Below are positions 1-11,166 of a stretch of DNA of 64,000 bases, piece by piece. The notes below the pieces were generated by a model. It made no database searches and was not told the origin of the DNA. It saw only the letters and a list, made by a program, of their open reading frames with translations. The DNA is from Lantana camara (lineage: Eukaryota; Streptophyta; Magnoliopsida; Lamiales; Verbenaceae). Positions within the stretch are counted from its first letter, which is position 1. Each line of letters starts with the position of its first letter. The position numbers and the translations under genes were made by a program. The stretch lies in the NCBI GenBank assembly GCA_037501455.1, contig CM074865.1, positions 39,352,501 through 39,416,500 of the forward strand, read 5' to 3'.

Positions 1-796
1 TATCAAGTTTCATAGAATTTGGAGTTGTTTTGGTATGCTTTTGGATTGTTTTGGTTTGAGATCAGTTTTGCCGAAAAACTCTGTGAACGTTTTAAGTTCT
101 GTACCGTGACACCCCCGTGTCTCATTTACACTTAAGTGTGAGACATGGGCGTGTCACACCTTCTGGGAAGGTCTGTACTGAGCCACGGTCGTGGATCAGT
201 TTAGCTAAGGAAGGTGACACCCCCGTGTCCCTTCCCCTGCGCAATCCTTGTTACTTCCTTTTCGGTTTTTGATTTGTTTCACCTCTTTAATGACTTGATC
301 TCCTTTTGTAATGAACTATGAACTTGTTTTGCTATATGTTGAGAGTATTTTGGTTTAATTTCATGGCATTTGGATGAGTTGTAGGCATGCTTTTGCTTAA
401 TTCCGTTTATGTGTGGTTATATGTTGTTTATGAATCGAGTAACTCATTTTCTATATCATATGATTCCTTCTTGTTGTCAAACCTTGGAAATATGCTATCT
501 TATGTAATATGGAGTATGTGGTAGCATTATGGGAGAGCTTGAATATGTTCTGTGCTCCTATTTGAATTCTGGAATTAATTTGATTGGAGATATGAATTGA
601 TGAATTTGAATGAAAATGAATGAATAAGTGAATGACTTGGTTATATGATTTAAATGCCTTAATAGTGCACATGAACATTTTCATGACTTAATATGATCTT
701 TATGCCTTCATATCATGCTTGAGCATTGCCGTACGTCATATGTGGTTCATTTAGAGTCTTGAGTCTCACGAACACGTCATGTTGTCTTTTGTACAG

Positions 797-869
797 TTTA
801 TCTCCAGGGTGGAGAGATCTTGATCCTTCGAGCACTTGGTAACTCGTTCCTTGTTTCGTCACGGTTCAG
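797..869 (+). other. exon-like module 2 of LTR C
   Basis: A 73-nt segment is preceded by a pyrimidine-rich acceptor (GTCTTTTGTACAG) and followed by a strong donor (TTCAG then GTGAGG). It begins TTTATCTCCAGGGTGGAGAG. The same module with the same borders occurs in element B (4827-4899) and in the 3' LTRs of B and C. Different sequences with the same borders occur in A (7947-8013), D (35847-35911) and G (62791-62855). The exon role is inferred from the splice signals and their conservation. Confidence 0.55.
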
Positions 870-1226
870 GTGAGGGTGGTTTTGTTTTAGCTATGTAACA
901 AACCCTACAACCCTTATGTGAAAAGCTTTGGCCAAAACCTTATGATTATATATATATGGTTTTCAAATGAAGTTATCGAGTAAATTCTTCTGAATTATAC
1001 GTATGAGCGTATATAAGCTTAAAAATGGTTTTGTAATGAGGCTATGCTCCAAACCGTGTGTCTTCATGCTAGCTACGGATTCGGATGACACGGAGAGGTA
1101 CGTATATAGCATATGCCGAGTTACACGATAAAGTATGATTTCTTATAGTATGTATCCTATGTATGAATTGATATGTTTGGCGAGACACATTTATATTTAT
1201 GTTTGTTCGGGCCCCAAGACTTAGTA

Positions 1227-1516
1227 TATGTGGCTAACCGAGGAAGCAAGGGCTGACGGGAATCCCATATACTAGTCCCAACCAAATTACGGTCATACCG
1301 GCCCTCGCTAGGAGGTTTAGCGGGGAATGGGAGCTGAGTGCCCTTGGGGGATTCATGTACCCCCATTGGCCTATGTGGCTAACCGAGGAAGCAAGGGCTG
1401 ACGGGAATCCCATATACTAGTCCCAACCAAATTACGGTCATACCGGCCCTCGCTAGGAGGTTTAGCGGGGAATGGGAGCTGAGTGCCCTTGGGGGATTCA
1501 TGTACCCCCATTGGCC
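1227..1516 (+). repeat. 145-bp tandem duplication
   Basis: Two adjacent copies (1227-1371 and 1372-1516) begin TATGTGGCTAACCGAGG and end at the GGCC before TATG. The matching part of the 3' LTR of C (near 50560-50710) has a single copy. The duplication therefore arose after insertion, probably by slippage or unequal exchange at the TATG microhomology found at the borders. Confidence 0.9.
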
Positions 1517-1967
1517 TATGTATGAATCGGTGGCCGGGTCTTGCAAGCCCGTCCACCACCGGGAGGAAGAAGGTTGGTTATGATTTATGCTTATGCTTAT
1601 GAATATGTTTATGATATGATTATGCACCGTGCGGGAAAGCCGGGACACGGATTGCCCAAACGAATATATTTATGATATGATTTATGGTATGCGTGTATTA
1701 CGATATATTGCATGATCACCTAATCAACATATTAATGATATTTGTCGTACACGGTCTGAGTTTGGTTGGAGATTGTGCACGCTCACTCGCCGAGCCTTAT
1801 GTATATGTATGATTTATGAATGTAATGAGTTAATATGATTAGTCATAAAATCCGAGCATTTGTTAATCATTCACTTGCCCTTTTGGGAACTAAGTTCAAA
1901 TAAAACCTTGTTCGGAATTTATGACTTGCATGTGCATGTTTTTATATGTAAATCGCTCCTGCTCACT

Positions 1968-1984
1968 CAGTCTTCTAGAGACTG
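1968..1984 (+). other. conserved LTR hairpin (copy in C)
   Basis: CAGTCT-TCTAG-AGACTG forms a six-base-pair stem with a five-base loop. It follows CTCACT and lies about 30 bases upstream of the 3' splice-like site at 2016. Equivalents in other families are at 8710-8726, 27490-27506, 35083-35099 (minus) and 53588-53604 (minus). Confidence 0.6.
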
Positions 1985-2115
1985 ACCCTCTCCATCCCCA
2001 ACACTTTAGTGTGCAGGTTTGGCTTTGGAGTTTCGAGCTAGGCGGAGGTGTTTGGAGTCTTTAAGTGGGTCGAGTTAGGTTAGGAGAGTCTCTGCACTCA
2101 CTCATGTATTGGATT

Positions 2116-2120
2116 TATGT
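2116..2120. other. target site duplication of element B (TATGT)
   Basis: TATGT immediately precedes the first base of B and is repeated at 44128-44132 directly after its last base. The five-base length is normal for plant LTR retrotransposons. It proves that B inserted into the 5' LTR of C. Confidence 0.95.
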
Positions 2121-3184
2121 TGTAACACCCCGGTTTTTCAATTTTATTAATATGTCATAATTGTTTCTAAATTGCGCAATTAAATTATTTAATTATGTGA
2201 TTAATTGTTTTTATGTGTTTTATATTTAATTTTATTATAATTGTTATTATTGCATTTTATTATATTTTATTTTTAAATTATTATTAATTCTAATATATAT
2301 ATATATATATACCGTATTATATATACATACATATATATTTCTTTAAGTATATATATATGTATACGTTTATTTATATTAGTATTAAATTAATGATTATGCT
2401 AATTATATGTTAGGTTAATTAATCATGTTTAAGCTAATTAATTACGTGACCTAAATTAATTTATTTAATATTAGATTTAACTTATTTATTTAAATGTTAT
2501 TGCATGGGAATTTTAATTCATGCATGAATTGCATGAACTTTGAATTATAATTTTTCATGGAATTTTATAAAATATGCATGAATGGCATGAATAAGTCTGT
2601 TCATTTACTTTGTGCTTCGTTTTTGTATGATATGATTTCGGATTGCCACGAATTTGTAGTATGTTGTAAATATATGTGTTATGGACATGATTTTATGCTC
2701 GGTTTATGTTCTCGAATTTATTTGATAGGCTAACGGATTTAATTTGTTTCGAGGAACCAAATCGGGGGCTAAAGAGCATTTAGCGTACCCTTGGTCCCAA
2801 ATTTAATATCTTGAGCTCGGGAACTCGGATTCGAGTTCCGTCAACTCCGCTGAACTCGTAACGAAAATTCGAGTTTAGTAAACTTAGCCTTACATTTTTC
2901 CTAAGTCGTTTGAACCTCCGAAATTCAACCGAAAAACGAATCGGCGACCAACTTGACCTTGTTGCACTAAATCAGCCATATCTTGTCCAAACCATAACCA
3001 AATTAACCATGGTTTGATTCTTTGAAACCCTAACTCAACCATCTATCGTGACATAACAAGCCTTGACCGAGATTATCCTCACACAAGCCCCAAAACTCAG
3101 CCAAAGCTACTGTCCTGCATTCCAGTCCCGTAACCCTTCAAACCTTGGAGATTTTGGAGCTCAAATCTCATCCAGACTTCAACA

Positions 3185-3200
3185 AATCAACAAGGTAAGC
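3185..3200 (+). other. 5' splice-site-like sequence in LTR B
   Basis: AACAAG followed by GTAAGCTTAG is a near-consensus plant donor with the junction after 3194. The upstream sequence contains GATTTTGGAGCTCAAATC, which is also found just before the donors of A (6398) and C (48553). The 3' LTR of B carries the same site near 40940. Use in RNA is inference. Confidence 0.5.
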
Positions 3201-3820
3201 TTAGGGTTGTATTATATGATTAATTCTGATCATTTCCATCCTTTCATTCATGAAGTTGATCATGGTTTCATCCTTTCTGGACATTTTACCGAAAATAAGA
3301 AAATTTGGGCAATTTCTTGATCTCCTTCGATTCTCAATGGTTTTGATTGATTCCAAGCTTGATATTGATTGTTTTAACATCCTCATATCATTTATGATCA
3401 TTGATTTCTTGGTGGTTGAGATATTAATGAGTTATCATTTATGAGCTTTTAAGAAAACTTCCATGAATGTCACGTATGCTTCCTTTTCTTGTTTGAGCTT
3501 GTTTGAAACTGATACATACGTTGAAATGGTGTTTCTTAGATGAGTATTTGATGGTCTAAACTGATATGGATAGGTGGAGTTGAAGTGAGTGCTTCTTGCC
3601 CTGTTTTTCCGTGACCTTTGCCCTGTTCTTCACCCGTTTTGTTGCTGTCAAAAAGCTGCTGCGTTTCCTTCTTTCTGTTGCTGTTAATTTCGTGACTGTA
3701 TAGGATCATTCTAGAGGATTACTTGCAGCTTTTCATGCATGATCTTGTTGCCTTTCTTTCTTGTACATGGCTGTAGTTGCTGCTGCGTTTTTTTGTCAAA
3801 AAACAGGGGATGTGATGGTG

Positions 3821-3955
3821 TGTGACACGGGTGTGTTGTTTTTGCTCTTTCCTGCGTGTAACGGGGGTGCTGTGTGGGCTGGAATTTCTGTACCGAGACA
3901 CGGGGGTGTCTCGGTCTAGGTTTGGAGCGTGACACGGGGGTGTCACCCCGTTTTT
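3821..3955 (+). repeat. stem-loop array in LTR B (GACACGGGGGTGTC type)
   Basis: Two strong inverted repeats are visible. CCGAGACAC-GGGG-GTGTCTCGG (3893-3914) has a nine-base-pair stem, and GTGACAC-GGGG-GTGTCAC (3929-3946) has a seven-base-pair stem. Imperfect relatives surround them. The array lies between the exon-1 donor and the exon-2 acceptor, that is, inside the inferred first LTR intron. The 3' LTR of B (about 41565-41697) and both LTRs of A carry the same array. Confidence 0.7.
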
Positions 3956-4826
3956 CTGGATTTCTTTTGCTGCGTTCCTGGACTGTTGTTGCTGCTGTTT
4001 TTGTTTCCAGGGCTGCTGTGGTTGTGTGCTGCGTGTGTTTGTTGCTCTTGCATGCTTGTGTGTGAGTGTGCATGGCTGCTGTGGTTGTGTGATTAGTGTG
4101 TGCGTAGCATGCTTGGTTGTGGTGTTATATATATGCATTGTTTGTGTGTTGTGTGAGTATATATATATGTATATATTATATATATTGAATATATGCATGG
4201 CTGTATTTGTGTGTGCATGGTGTTATTTCATTTGCATGCGTGAATATATTATATATATTGTATATATGCATGCATGGATATGTAAGGTGTGTGTGTACGT
4301 GTATATATATATGTTATATATATATTATACGTTATTACATATTATATATATAATGATTATATATATTTATTATATATTTCAATTATTATTTGATTTAATT
4401 CAATTTTGAAAATTAAGTTGATTTCTATTTCTCGTATTTAATTTACCGACTATTGATTTAACGTTCTAATTATTTTATTCCTAAATGTGAATATGAATAT
4501 TATGTGTTATGATTATTAAATGAATTCATGGATTAATTGATATGCATTATGAATATTATGAATGTTATGAATATATGAATTTATGAATATTATGAATTTA
4601 TGAATTTATGAAATTTATATGAATTTATGAACTTATGAAAATGAATGAAATATATGAACGAATAAATGATTATATGATTTAAATCTCTTAATAGTGCACA
4701 TGAACATTTTATTGATATAACATGATCATTTATGCATTCATGTCATATTCACTTCATTGTCGAGCGTCATATATGGTTCATTGGAGTCTCGAGTCTCACA
4801 AACACGTCATGTTGTCTTTTGTACAG

Positions 4827-4899
4827 TTTATCTCCAGGGTGGAGAGATCTTGATCGTTCAGGCACTTGATACTCGTATCCTTGTATCGTCACGGTTCAG
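4827..4899 (+). other. exon-like module 2 of LTR B
   Basis: A 73-nt segment lies between acceptor TCTTTTGTACAG and donor TTCAG-GTGAGG. Apart from a few substitutions it matches 797-869 in C. It contains no useful open frame, so if spliced it would be untranslated leader. Confidence 0.55.
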
Positions 4900-5352
4900 G
4901 TGAGGGTGGTTTTCATTTTAGCTATATAACAAACCCTACAACCCTTACGTGAAAAGCTTTGGCCAAAACCTTATGATTATATGTATATGGTTTTCAAATG
5001 AAGTTATCGAGTAAATTCTTCTAAGTTATACGTACGAGCGTATATAAGCTTAAAAATGGTTTTGTAATGAGGCTATGCTCCAAACCGTGTGTCTTCATGC
5101 TAGCTACGGATTAGGATGACACGGAGAGGTACGTAGATAGCATATGCCGAATTACACGGTAAGGTATGATTTCTTATAGTATGTATTGATCGAGTAAACC
5201 CCTTTTAAATGATTCTTGACTTATGATATGTACTTATGAATTGTTGAGTTTTGGCGAGTCACATTTCTGATTTATGATTGAACGGGCCCCGGGACTTAGT
5301 ATATGTGGCTAACCGAGGAAGCAAGGGCTGACGGGGATCCCATATACTAGTC

Positions 5353-5357
5353 CCAAC
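5353..5357. other. target site duplication of element A (CCAAC)
   Basis: CCAAC directly precedes A and recurs at 26947-26951 directly after it. The two flanks rejoin into the continuous LTR sequence seen uninterrupted in the 3' LTR of C near 50615. Confidence 0.95.
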
Positions 5358-7027
5358 TGTAACGCCCCGATTTCTCGGACGTAAAGGTACGATGTATGTG
5401 TTTACCAAATTGCGCGAATTAATTGTTTTTACGTGTTTTATATTTAATTTTATTATAATTGTTATTATTTTATTATATTATATTATATTATTTTATTGTA
5501 ATATTATTAATTTTATATATATATATATATATATTTCGTATTATATATATATATATATATATATATGTTTAATTATATTGTTATTAATTTAATGATTATG
5601 CTAATTATATGTTATGTTAATTAATCATGTTTTAATTAGTTAAGTATTCATATATATATTATACGTGGAATAATATATGCATGAAAATCATATTTATGCA
5701 TGGGAATTAAATATGCATGAATTTCATTTCATTTTGCATGAATTTGGTTGAATTGTGTATGGGAATTTTATACATTATGCATGAATTGCATGTATGAGCT
5801 TGTTCGTTTATTTTGTGCTTCGTTCTTATATGATATGATATCAAATTGCCACGATTTTGTAATATGTTGTACATATATGTGTTATGAACATGATTTTATG
5901 ATCAATTTATGTTTTCGAATTCATTTGATAGGTTAACGAATTTAATTTGTTTTGAGGAACCAAAACGGGAGCTAACGAGCACTTAGCGTACCCTTGGTTC
6001 CGAATTTAATATCTTGAGCTCGGGAACTCGGATTCGAGTTCCGTCAACTCCGCTGAACTCGTAACGAAAATTCGAGTTTAGTAAACTTAGCCTTATAATC
6101 TTCCTAAGTCATTTGAAACTCCGAAATCCAACCGAAAAAATGAAACGGAGACCAACTTAACCTTGTTGCACTAAATCAACCATATCTTGGCCAAACCATA
6201 ACCAAATTAACCATGGTTTGATTCTTTGAAACCCTAACTCAACCCTCTATCATGACATAACCAGCCTTGACCGAGATTATCCTCACACAAGCCCCAAAAC
6301 TCAGCCAAAGCTTCTGTTCCTCATTCCAGTCCCGTAACCCTTCAAACCTTGGAGATTTTGGAGCTCAAATCTCATCCAAACTTCAACCAATCATCAAGGT
6401 AAGTTAAGGGTTGTATTATATGATTAATTCTGAGCATTTTCATCTTTTCATTCATGAATTTGAGTAAGGTTTCATCCATTCTGGGCATTTTTCCGAAAAT
6501 AAAGGATTTTGGGCAAAATGTTGATCTTCTTTGTTTCTCAATGATTTTGATTGATTCCAAGCTTGAGATTAATTGTTTTAACATCCTCATATCATTTATG
6601 GTCTTTGATTTTGTGGTTGTTGAGGTATTTATGATATATCATTTATGACATTTTTGAGAAATTTCACTTGAAGGTCACGTATGTCTTCTCCTCTTGTTTG
6701 AGCTTGTTTGGGACTGAATTGAGTGTTGAATATATGATGTTTTGCTGCACATTTGAGGGACTTATGGACCTGAATGAAATCGGATTGATTGAGCTCAAGC
6801 TTGCCCTGTTTTTCGCGTTTGTTGCCCTGTTTTTTTCAACTGATTTTCAGCTGTCATTTTGCTGAGATTTCCTTCTTCCTTTTTGTTGTCTCTTTCATGG
6901 ATTCTTGGGTGTGTTCAACGGAGTCTTTTACAGCTTTTCATGCATGATTTTGTTGCCTTTCTTGCTCGCACATGGCTGTAGTTACTGCTGCACTTTTCTG
7001 TTAAAAACAGGGGATGATTCTGGTTTG

Positions 7028-7150
7028 GGACACGGGGGTGTCGATTGTGGCTTTTCCAGCGAGACACGGGGGTGCTGTGCTGGCTGGTCTTGCTGTACCG
7101 AGACACGGGGGTGTCTCGGTCCAGGCTTTGAGGGTGACACGGGGTGTCAC
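7028..7150 (+). repeat. stem-loop array in LTR A
   Basis: The best unit is CCGAGACAC-GGGG-GTGTCTCGG at 7098-7119. The first arm of the same unit is damaged in the 3' LTR (GACAAGGGGG near 24872). A second unit near 7134 has lost one G relative to the 3' LTR. The array position between donor and exon 2 is the same as in B. Confidence 0.65.
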
Positions 7151-7946
7151 CCTGTTTTTTTTCTTGGTCTGTTTCTGCGTCTTCCTATTGCTGTTGCTGC
7201 TGTTTATATATTTCAGTTGTGTGTGTTTGTTCTTGCATAAACTGCTGCTGCTGTTCCTTCCGTAAGTGTGTAAGTATATATATTTGGAGTTGTTGTGTGT
7301 GTATTGGTTGTGTTTGGTGTTGTGTGTATGCATTGCTTGTGTGTTATAGTGTGCATGCATGGAATGAGATTGTGTTGCATGCATGTATATAATATATAGT
7401 ATATATCATATGTATATAATATATAGTATATATGCATGCATGTGTGTGTGAGTGGGTACGTGTGTATATGTATATATTATATATATATTGTATATTATTA
7501 TATATGATTATTTATATATATTATATTATAAATATTTATTATATATTTTGATTATTATTTGATTTAATTTAATTATTAAAATTAATTGAATTCTATTTCG
7601 CGTATTTATTCTACTGACTATTGATTGAACGTTTTATTTATTTTATTCCTAAATGTGAATTGGAATAATATATGTTATGCTTATTTAATGAATGTTAGAT
7701 TAATTGATATGCATTATGAATTATGAATTATGAATTTATGAATTTATGAAATTTATATGAATTTATGAACTTATGAAATTGAATGAAATATATGAACGAA
7801 TGAATGATTATATGATTTAAATCTCTTAATAGTGCACATGAACATCTTATTGATATAACATGATCATTTATGCATTCATGTCATATTCATTTCATTGCCG
7901 AGCGTCATATGTGGTAATTGAGTCTCATACCTTTTCTTTTGCACAG

Positions 7947-8013
7947 ATTCGGGTTTGGTCGGAGACGAGGGCGAGCATTGAGACGCTTGTGCCTTTAATT
8001 TGCTTTGGTAAAG
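7947..8013 (+). other. exon-like module 2 of LTR A
   Basis: A 67-nt segment lies between acceptor TTTTCTTTTGCACAG and donor GGTAAAG-GTGGGTT. It occupies the same place as the modules of B, C, D and G, but its sequence has diverged. Splicing is inferred. Confidence 0.5.
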
Positions 8014-8709
8014 GTGGGTTTTTCTTCTACTAGTTAAACAACCCTATAAATTCCTTATGTGCAAAGTTTTAAGCCAAAATAATATATTTATATAAATCGA
8101 GTCATTTTGGGTAAATGATTTCAAACGTATGACCCCTTTGTAATTATGAAACCCTACCTTATATTTGGCGAGACACATTTCTGATTTCTGATTATACGGG
8201 CCCCGTGACTTAGTATATGTGGCTAACCGAGGAAGCAAGGGCTGACGGGGATCCCATATACTAGTTCCAACCAAACTACGGTGATAACGACCCTCGCTAG
8301 GAGTTTTAGCGAGGAATGGGAGCTGAGTGCCTTTGGGGGATTCATGTACCCCCATTGGCCCATGTAAGAACCGGTGGTCAGGTCTAGCTAACTTGTCCAC
8401 CACCCGGAGGAAGAAGGTGTATATGTATGATTATGATCATTTATGTATGTGCACGAAAGATATGTATGACAACCAATAATTATGATATGATTACACGAGG
8501 AGAAGGTTGGAGATTGTGCACGCTCACTCGCCGAGCTTAAATCCTTATGAACAATTATGAATGAATATGAACGTCGTAATCCCGTTGATATTTTCTATTG
8601 TTTTAACCACTTGGTAAATTCTTATCAAACTTCACACGGGATTAGGGCTTGCATGTATGTGTTTAATTTACGCGATATTATATATCTTATGCCTCGTTTT
8701 TATACCCAC

Positions 8710-8726
8710 CAGTCTCTTTTAGACTG
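8710..8726 (+). other. conserved LTR hairpin (copy in A)
   Basis: CAGTCT-CTTTT-AGACTG: the stem is identical to B and C while the loop differs. It lies 30 bases before the acceptor TTTTGTGCAG ending at 8756. Confidence 0.55.
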
Positions 8727-8766
8727 AACCCGGTTGTTTTCAGCTGTTTTGTGCAGGTATAGGAGT

Positions 8767-9059
8767 GCTAGGCGGGAATACAAGTCGTCTAGGTCTTGCA
8801 TTTATGTTTAGCACTTCTTTTCAGTCTCATATTCATACTCTTGTTGCTACTTTTGTATTTGATCATATTATAGATTGGAGCGTTATGATTTTGTAGGCCG
8901 TGAGTGCCTTTGCATATTCGAATGCTCTTGTATATTGATTTTTTTGGAGCTTGGTGGCTCACTGTATATATGCTAGGTAGTTCTTGCTTCCGCATTCTAT
9001 TTTACTCTGATTCTTTATGTTTCTTGAGTTGAATGGTTTAAGGGTTAGTCCCGCCTAGC
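8767..9059 (+). other. long-range complementary arms near the LTR 3' end (A)
   Basis: GCTAGGCGGGA at 8767-8777 is the exact reverse complement of TCCCGCCTAGC at 9049-9059. The same pair occurs in D (34775-34785 and 35037-35047). B has a one-base-shorter pair (43721-43730 with 43994-44003). The arms are about 270-290 bases apart in all three. Confidence 0.5.
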
Positions 9060-9184
9060 ATAGCGTGTGTGTTGTGTCCCCGTTCGCCGTGGATTTAGCA
9101 CGTGTATGGACTTCCATTTCATATACGGGTCAGGTCTCGGTGCGGGGGATGTGGTACCTTACGCTCGGGTGCTACATCCTTAAG

Positions 9185-9196
9185 TGGTATCAGAGC
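9185..9196 (+). other. primer binding site of element A
   Basis: TGGTATCAGAGC follows the LTR end by eight bases. It matches the 3' end of plant initiator tRNA-Met, the usual minus-strand primer for many plant LTR elements. Confidence 0.9.
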
Positions 9197-9390
9197 TTAG
9201 GGTTGCAAAACCCGGGCTCTAGTGTCGTGTTGAGTCAGTTAGGTCGTTCGGCTTTAGGAACAACTTGTCAATGTGTTGCATATGCATTGTTTACGTGCTT
9301 GTGTGCTCTAAATCTTGAATTTTGATCGAATTAATTGCACTTGCATGCATGGACTAAAAATAGCATGCATTTCAGTGTTTCTTGAACAGG

Positions 9391-10332
9391 ATGCCTCCAC
9401 GTAGACACCGTGGGAGATCTCCAGGACGTCGTCGTCATCATGATCGATCTCCTACGCCTCCACCCCAACCACAAGCACCATCGATGGATATGGGGAATTT
9501 TATGGAAGCAGTTTTCAACTATGTCGAGCATAGGAGGGCTCAAGCTCCCCCACCACAACAAGCAGAACAACAAGCTCCTCCACCAAATCATAATAACAAT
9601 AGAGACCCTCATGGGGTGTTTCTAAGTTACAACCCCCCTCGATTTTCTGGTTCTATCGATGATGCGGTCTCGGAGGGTTGGTTGATTCGAGTAGAGAGGA
9701 TATCTGGAGTCCGACAGTTTACTACGCAAGGGGAGGAAATCAAAAAGAAGGATCCGGGTTTTAGAGCTCCTATGAGAAGAGGTTCCGGATCGAATTCGGG
9801 AAAGAGGCCGATGATGCAAGCTAGTCCCCCTCCTAAGGGTCCGTTTAAGAAGCCAAGAATGGGAGGACCAACTCCACCGGTTCCAAAAGCTTTGCCTGCA
9901 CCAATGAAGGATCGACAAGGTCCGAGTGAAGCACGATTCTCCAAGCCACCATGCACATATTGTGGAGGGCCAACCCACAACTATCACAAATGCTGGAAGA
10001 GGTTGGGTTTATACCTAATATGTGGAAAAGGCGACCATATGGCGGATACTTGCCCCTACAAAGACCCCGGATATCAAAGACGAGTTCAAAGGCCAATGAT
10101 CCCGGCTCGTGCTTACACCCTCGAGGGTGAGGAGCAAGATGTAGAGATTGATCCCACAGCCGCGGTAGAAGGTACCTTATGCATACATAACATGAGCATT
10201 CATGCACTCGTTGATTTGGGTGCCACGCATTCCTTTATTTCTTATGATTTAGTTGCCACTCTGTGCTTGCCTGCTATTTGTTTTTTTTTTTCTTTTTTCT
10301 TGCTTTTTGGTGAGTTCGTCACTTGGTGGTAG
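9391..10332 (+). pseudogene. element A gag and protease remnant
   Basis: The best start is ATG 9391, directly after CTTGAACAGG; the same open frame reaches 10332. The N-terminus is Arg/Pro/His-rich (MPPRRHRGRSPGRR), followed by a Pro/Gln-rich stretch. The capsid core, normally a couple of hundred residues, is almost gone: the frame jumps from the start of a gag domain (SEGWLIRVERI) to a basic linker at about residue 110. A zinc knuckle CTYCGGPTHNYHKC fits CX2CX4HX4C. A second knuckle (YLICGKGDHMADTC) has lost its first Cys. The protease motif reads DLGA where gypsy proteases have D(S/T)GA, so catalysis is unlikely. The frame runs into a T-rich tract at about 10280. It would have acted in the cytoplasmic retroelement particle; this copy cannot. 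Confidence 0.85.
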
Positions 10333-10339
10333 TCTTCAG

Positions 10340-10469
10340 ACAGATCAGTTGGTTCGGGAGTGTTCAGTTTTGATTGAAGGGAAAGAATATCTGGCTGAAT
10401 TGAAAGAGTTAAAGATTCAATTAGAGGAATTGCTCAAAGTGGGATATACGGCCAAGTTCGTCACCTTGG
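10340..10469 (+). pseudogene. element A linker before reverse transcriptase (cut by K)
   Basis: The frame contains SVLIEGKEYLAELKELK and then QLEELL, resembling the AELKELKxQLEELL segment just upstream of the gypsy reverse transcriptase fingers. Most of the protease-to-RT spacer is missing. The reading stops at 10469, where copia element K inserted, and resumes at 20630. Confidence 0.7.
10465..10469. other. target site duplication of copia element K (CTTGG)
   Basis: CTTGG precedes K and is repeated at 20630-20634 directly after it. It lies inside the reverse transcriptase region of A. Confidence 0.95.
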
Positions 10470-10637
10470 TGTTGGAAAACACGAATCAGAAAGCAGCGGA
10501 ATTTAAAAATTTTTCCAACAAAAGGATCTAGGACTCGCAATCGTGTAACCAAATTCGTAGAGATAGAAAACTTACTTTTCTTTTATTCTTTCTTGAAGCG
10601 TTTCAAGCCACCCAAGAACGCTCTTCTCGCGGCTTGA

Positions 10638-10964
10638 CAACCCGTCCCTCGAAAGTCTCTTTCTACTTCAGAATCCATTGTCGGGATAGCAATCCATACC
10701 AACCTAGATTCAATTCATGTTAGAGATGTTCTTAACAATATAACATAAAGAAAGAAACATGAAACGAGAAAAGCAGGATTGAAACTCCCTTCGAAAACCA
10801 GTTTTGCGAAAGTAGAAAACTGCCAGTCACAAAACCCTCGTGAAAAAATTCATCCTTCAGGATATGGACGAACGGTTTTCGCCATCTTCTTTGGTTCGAT
10901 TTTTTCATTCGCTTCACGTCGGGCTCAGAATCGTTTCATCATCCCTTCTGATCGTTTTGCTTGA
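10638..10964 (-). repeat. 327-bp segment present in K LTRs but absent from solo LTR H
   Basis: In K the sequence GCTTGA at 10632-10637 and again at 10959-10964 brackets this block. In H (59306-61259) the flanks are joined with one GCTTGA. It is either a deletion between short direct repeats in H or an insertion in the K lineage; the six-base repeat fits both. It recurs at about 18460-18786 in the other LTR. Confidence 0.75.
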
Positions 10965-11166
10965 TCCCCACTTTTGGTAAAGCTCGAATCTTCAAAACTT
11001 CTAACTTGAAGCTCTCTAGAGATAGTCCACCAACTTGGCTACAATCTAACTAGTAAGGATGCTAGTTCTCTAGTTAGTGTTTAGGCTTAACCTAGGGTTT
11101 CGTTTATCTTGGAGAAAGGATGGTGTTCAACACATGAACCAAAAGAATTCAATTATTAGCTCTAAA

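Larger units (their letters stand above)
1..2120 (+). repeat. 5' LTR of gypsy-like element C, left part
   Basis: This stretch aligns almost base for base with 49339-51310, which lies inside the 3' LTR of C. About the first 1.7 kb of this LTR is therefore outside the window. It has no coding potential. Visible parts are an inverted-repeat array with GACACCCCCGTGTC cores (about 104-230), an exon-like module (797-869), a GTTGGAGATTGTGCACGCTC block near 1767, a hairpin at 1968-1984 and a 3' splice-like site TTAGTGTGCAG ending at 2016. The LTR is interrupted at 2120 by element B and resumes at 44133. Confidence 0.9.
2121..5357 (+). repeat. 5' LTR of element B, left part
   Basis: The LTR starts TGTAACACCCCGG and is nearly identical to 39868 onward. 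Motifs in order are AT-rich microsatellite DNA (about 2280-2360 and 4290-4380), a perfect GGAACTCG-GATT-CGAGTTCC hairpin near 2820, an exon-1-like segment ending in a donor at 3194, a hairpin array at 3821-3955, and an exon-2-like module at 4827-4899. It stops at 5357, where A inserted, and continues at 26952. No real coding sequence is present; open frames here are low-complexity by-products. Confidence 0.93.
5358..9176 (+). repeat. 5' LTR of element A
   Basis: The LTR begins TGTAACGCCCCGATTTCTCG and ends CTCGGGTGCTACA. It holds a donor at 6398/6399 (ATCAAG-GTAAGTTAAG), a hairpin array at about 7028-7150, an exon-like module at 7947-8013, the GGTTGGAGATTGTGCACGCTC block near 8513, a hairpin at 8710-8726, a 3' splice-like site at 8756, and complementary arms at 8767-8777 and 9049-9059. 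There are no genes. Confidence 0.95.

Noticed and set aside
1157..1559. Recurrent frame MVDGLARPGHRFIHRPMG and relatives in several LTRs
   Set aside because: It is conserved because the LTR DNA block is conserved, it lies antisense to the element transcript, and frames differ between copies.
2280..2360. TA-rich microsatellites as origins or promoters
   Set aside because: Length-variable AT repeats occur in every LTR copy; nothing beyond composition supports a specific function.
3719..4198. Long minus-strand frames rich in Thr, His, Asn and Gln (also near 7001-7384, 24684-25211 and 41465-41884)
   Set aside because: They are translations of GTGTGT and ATAT repeats and of the LTR stem-loop array. 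They recur in each LTR copy with frame changes and have no protein-like motifs.
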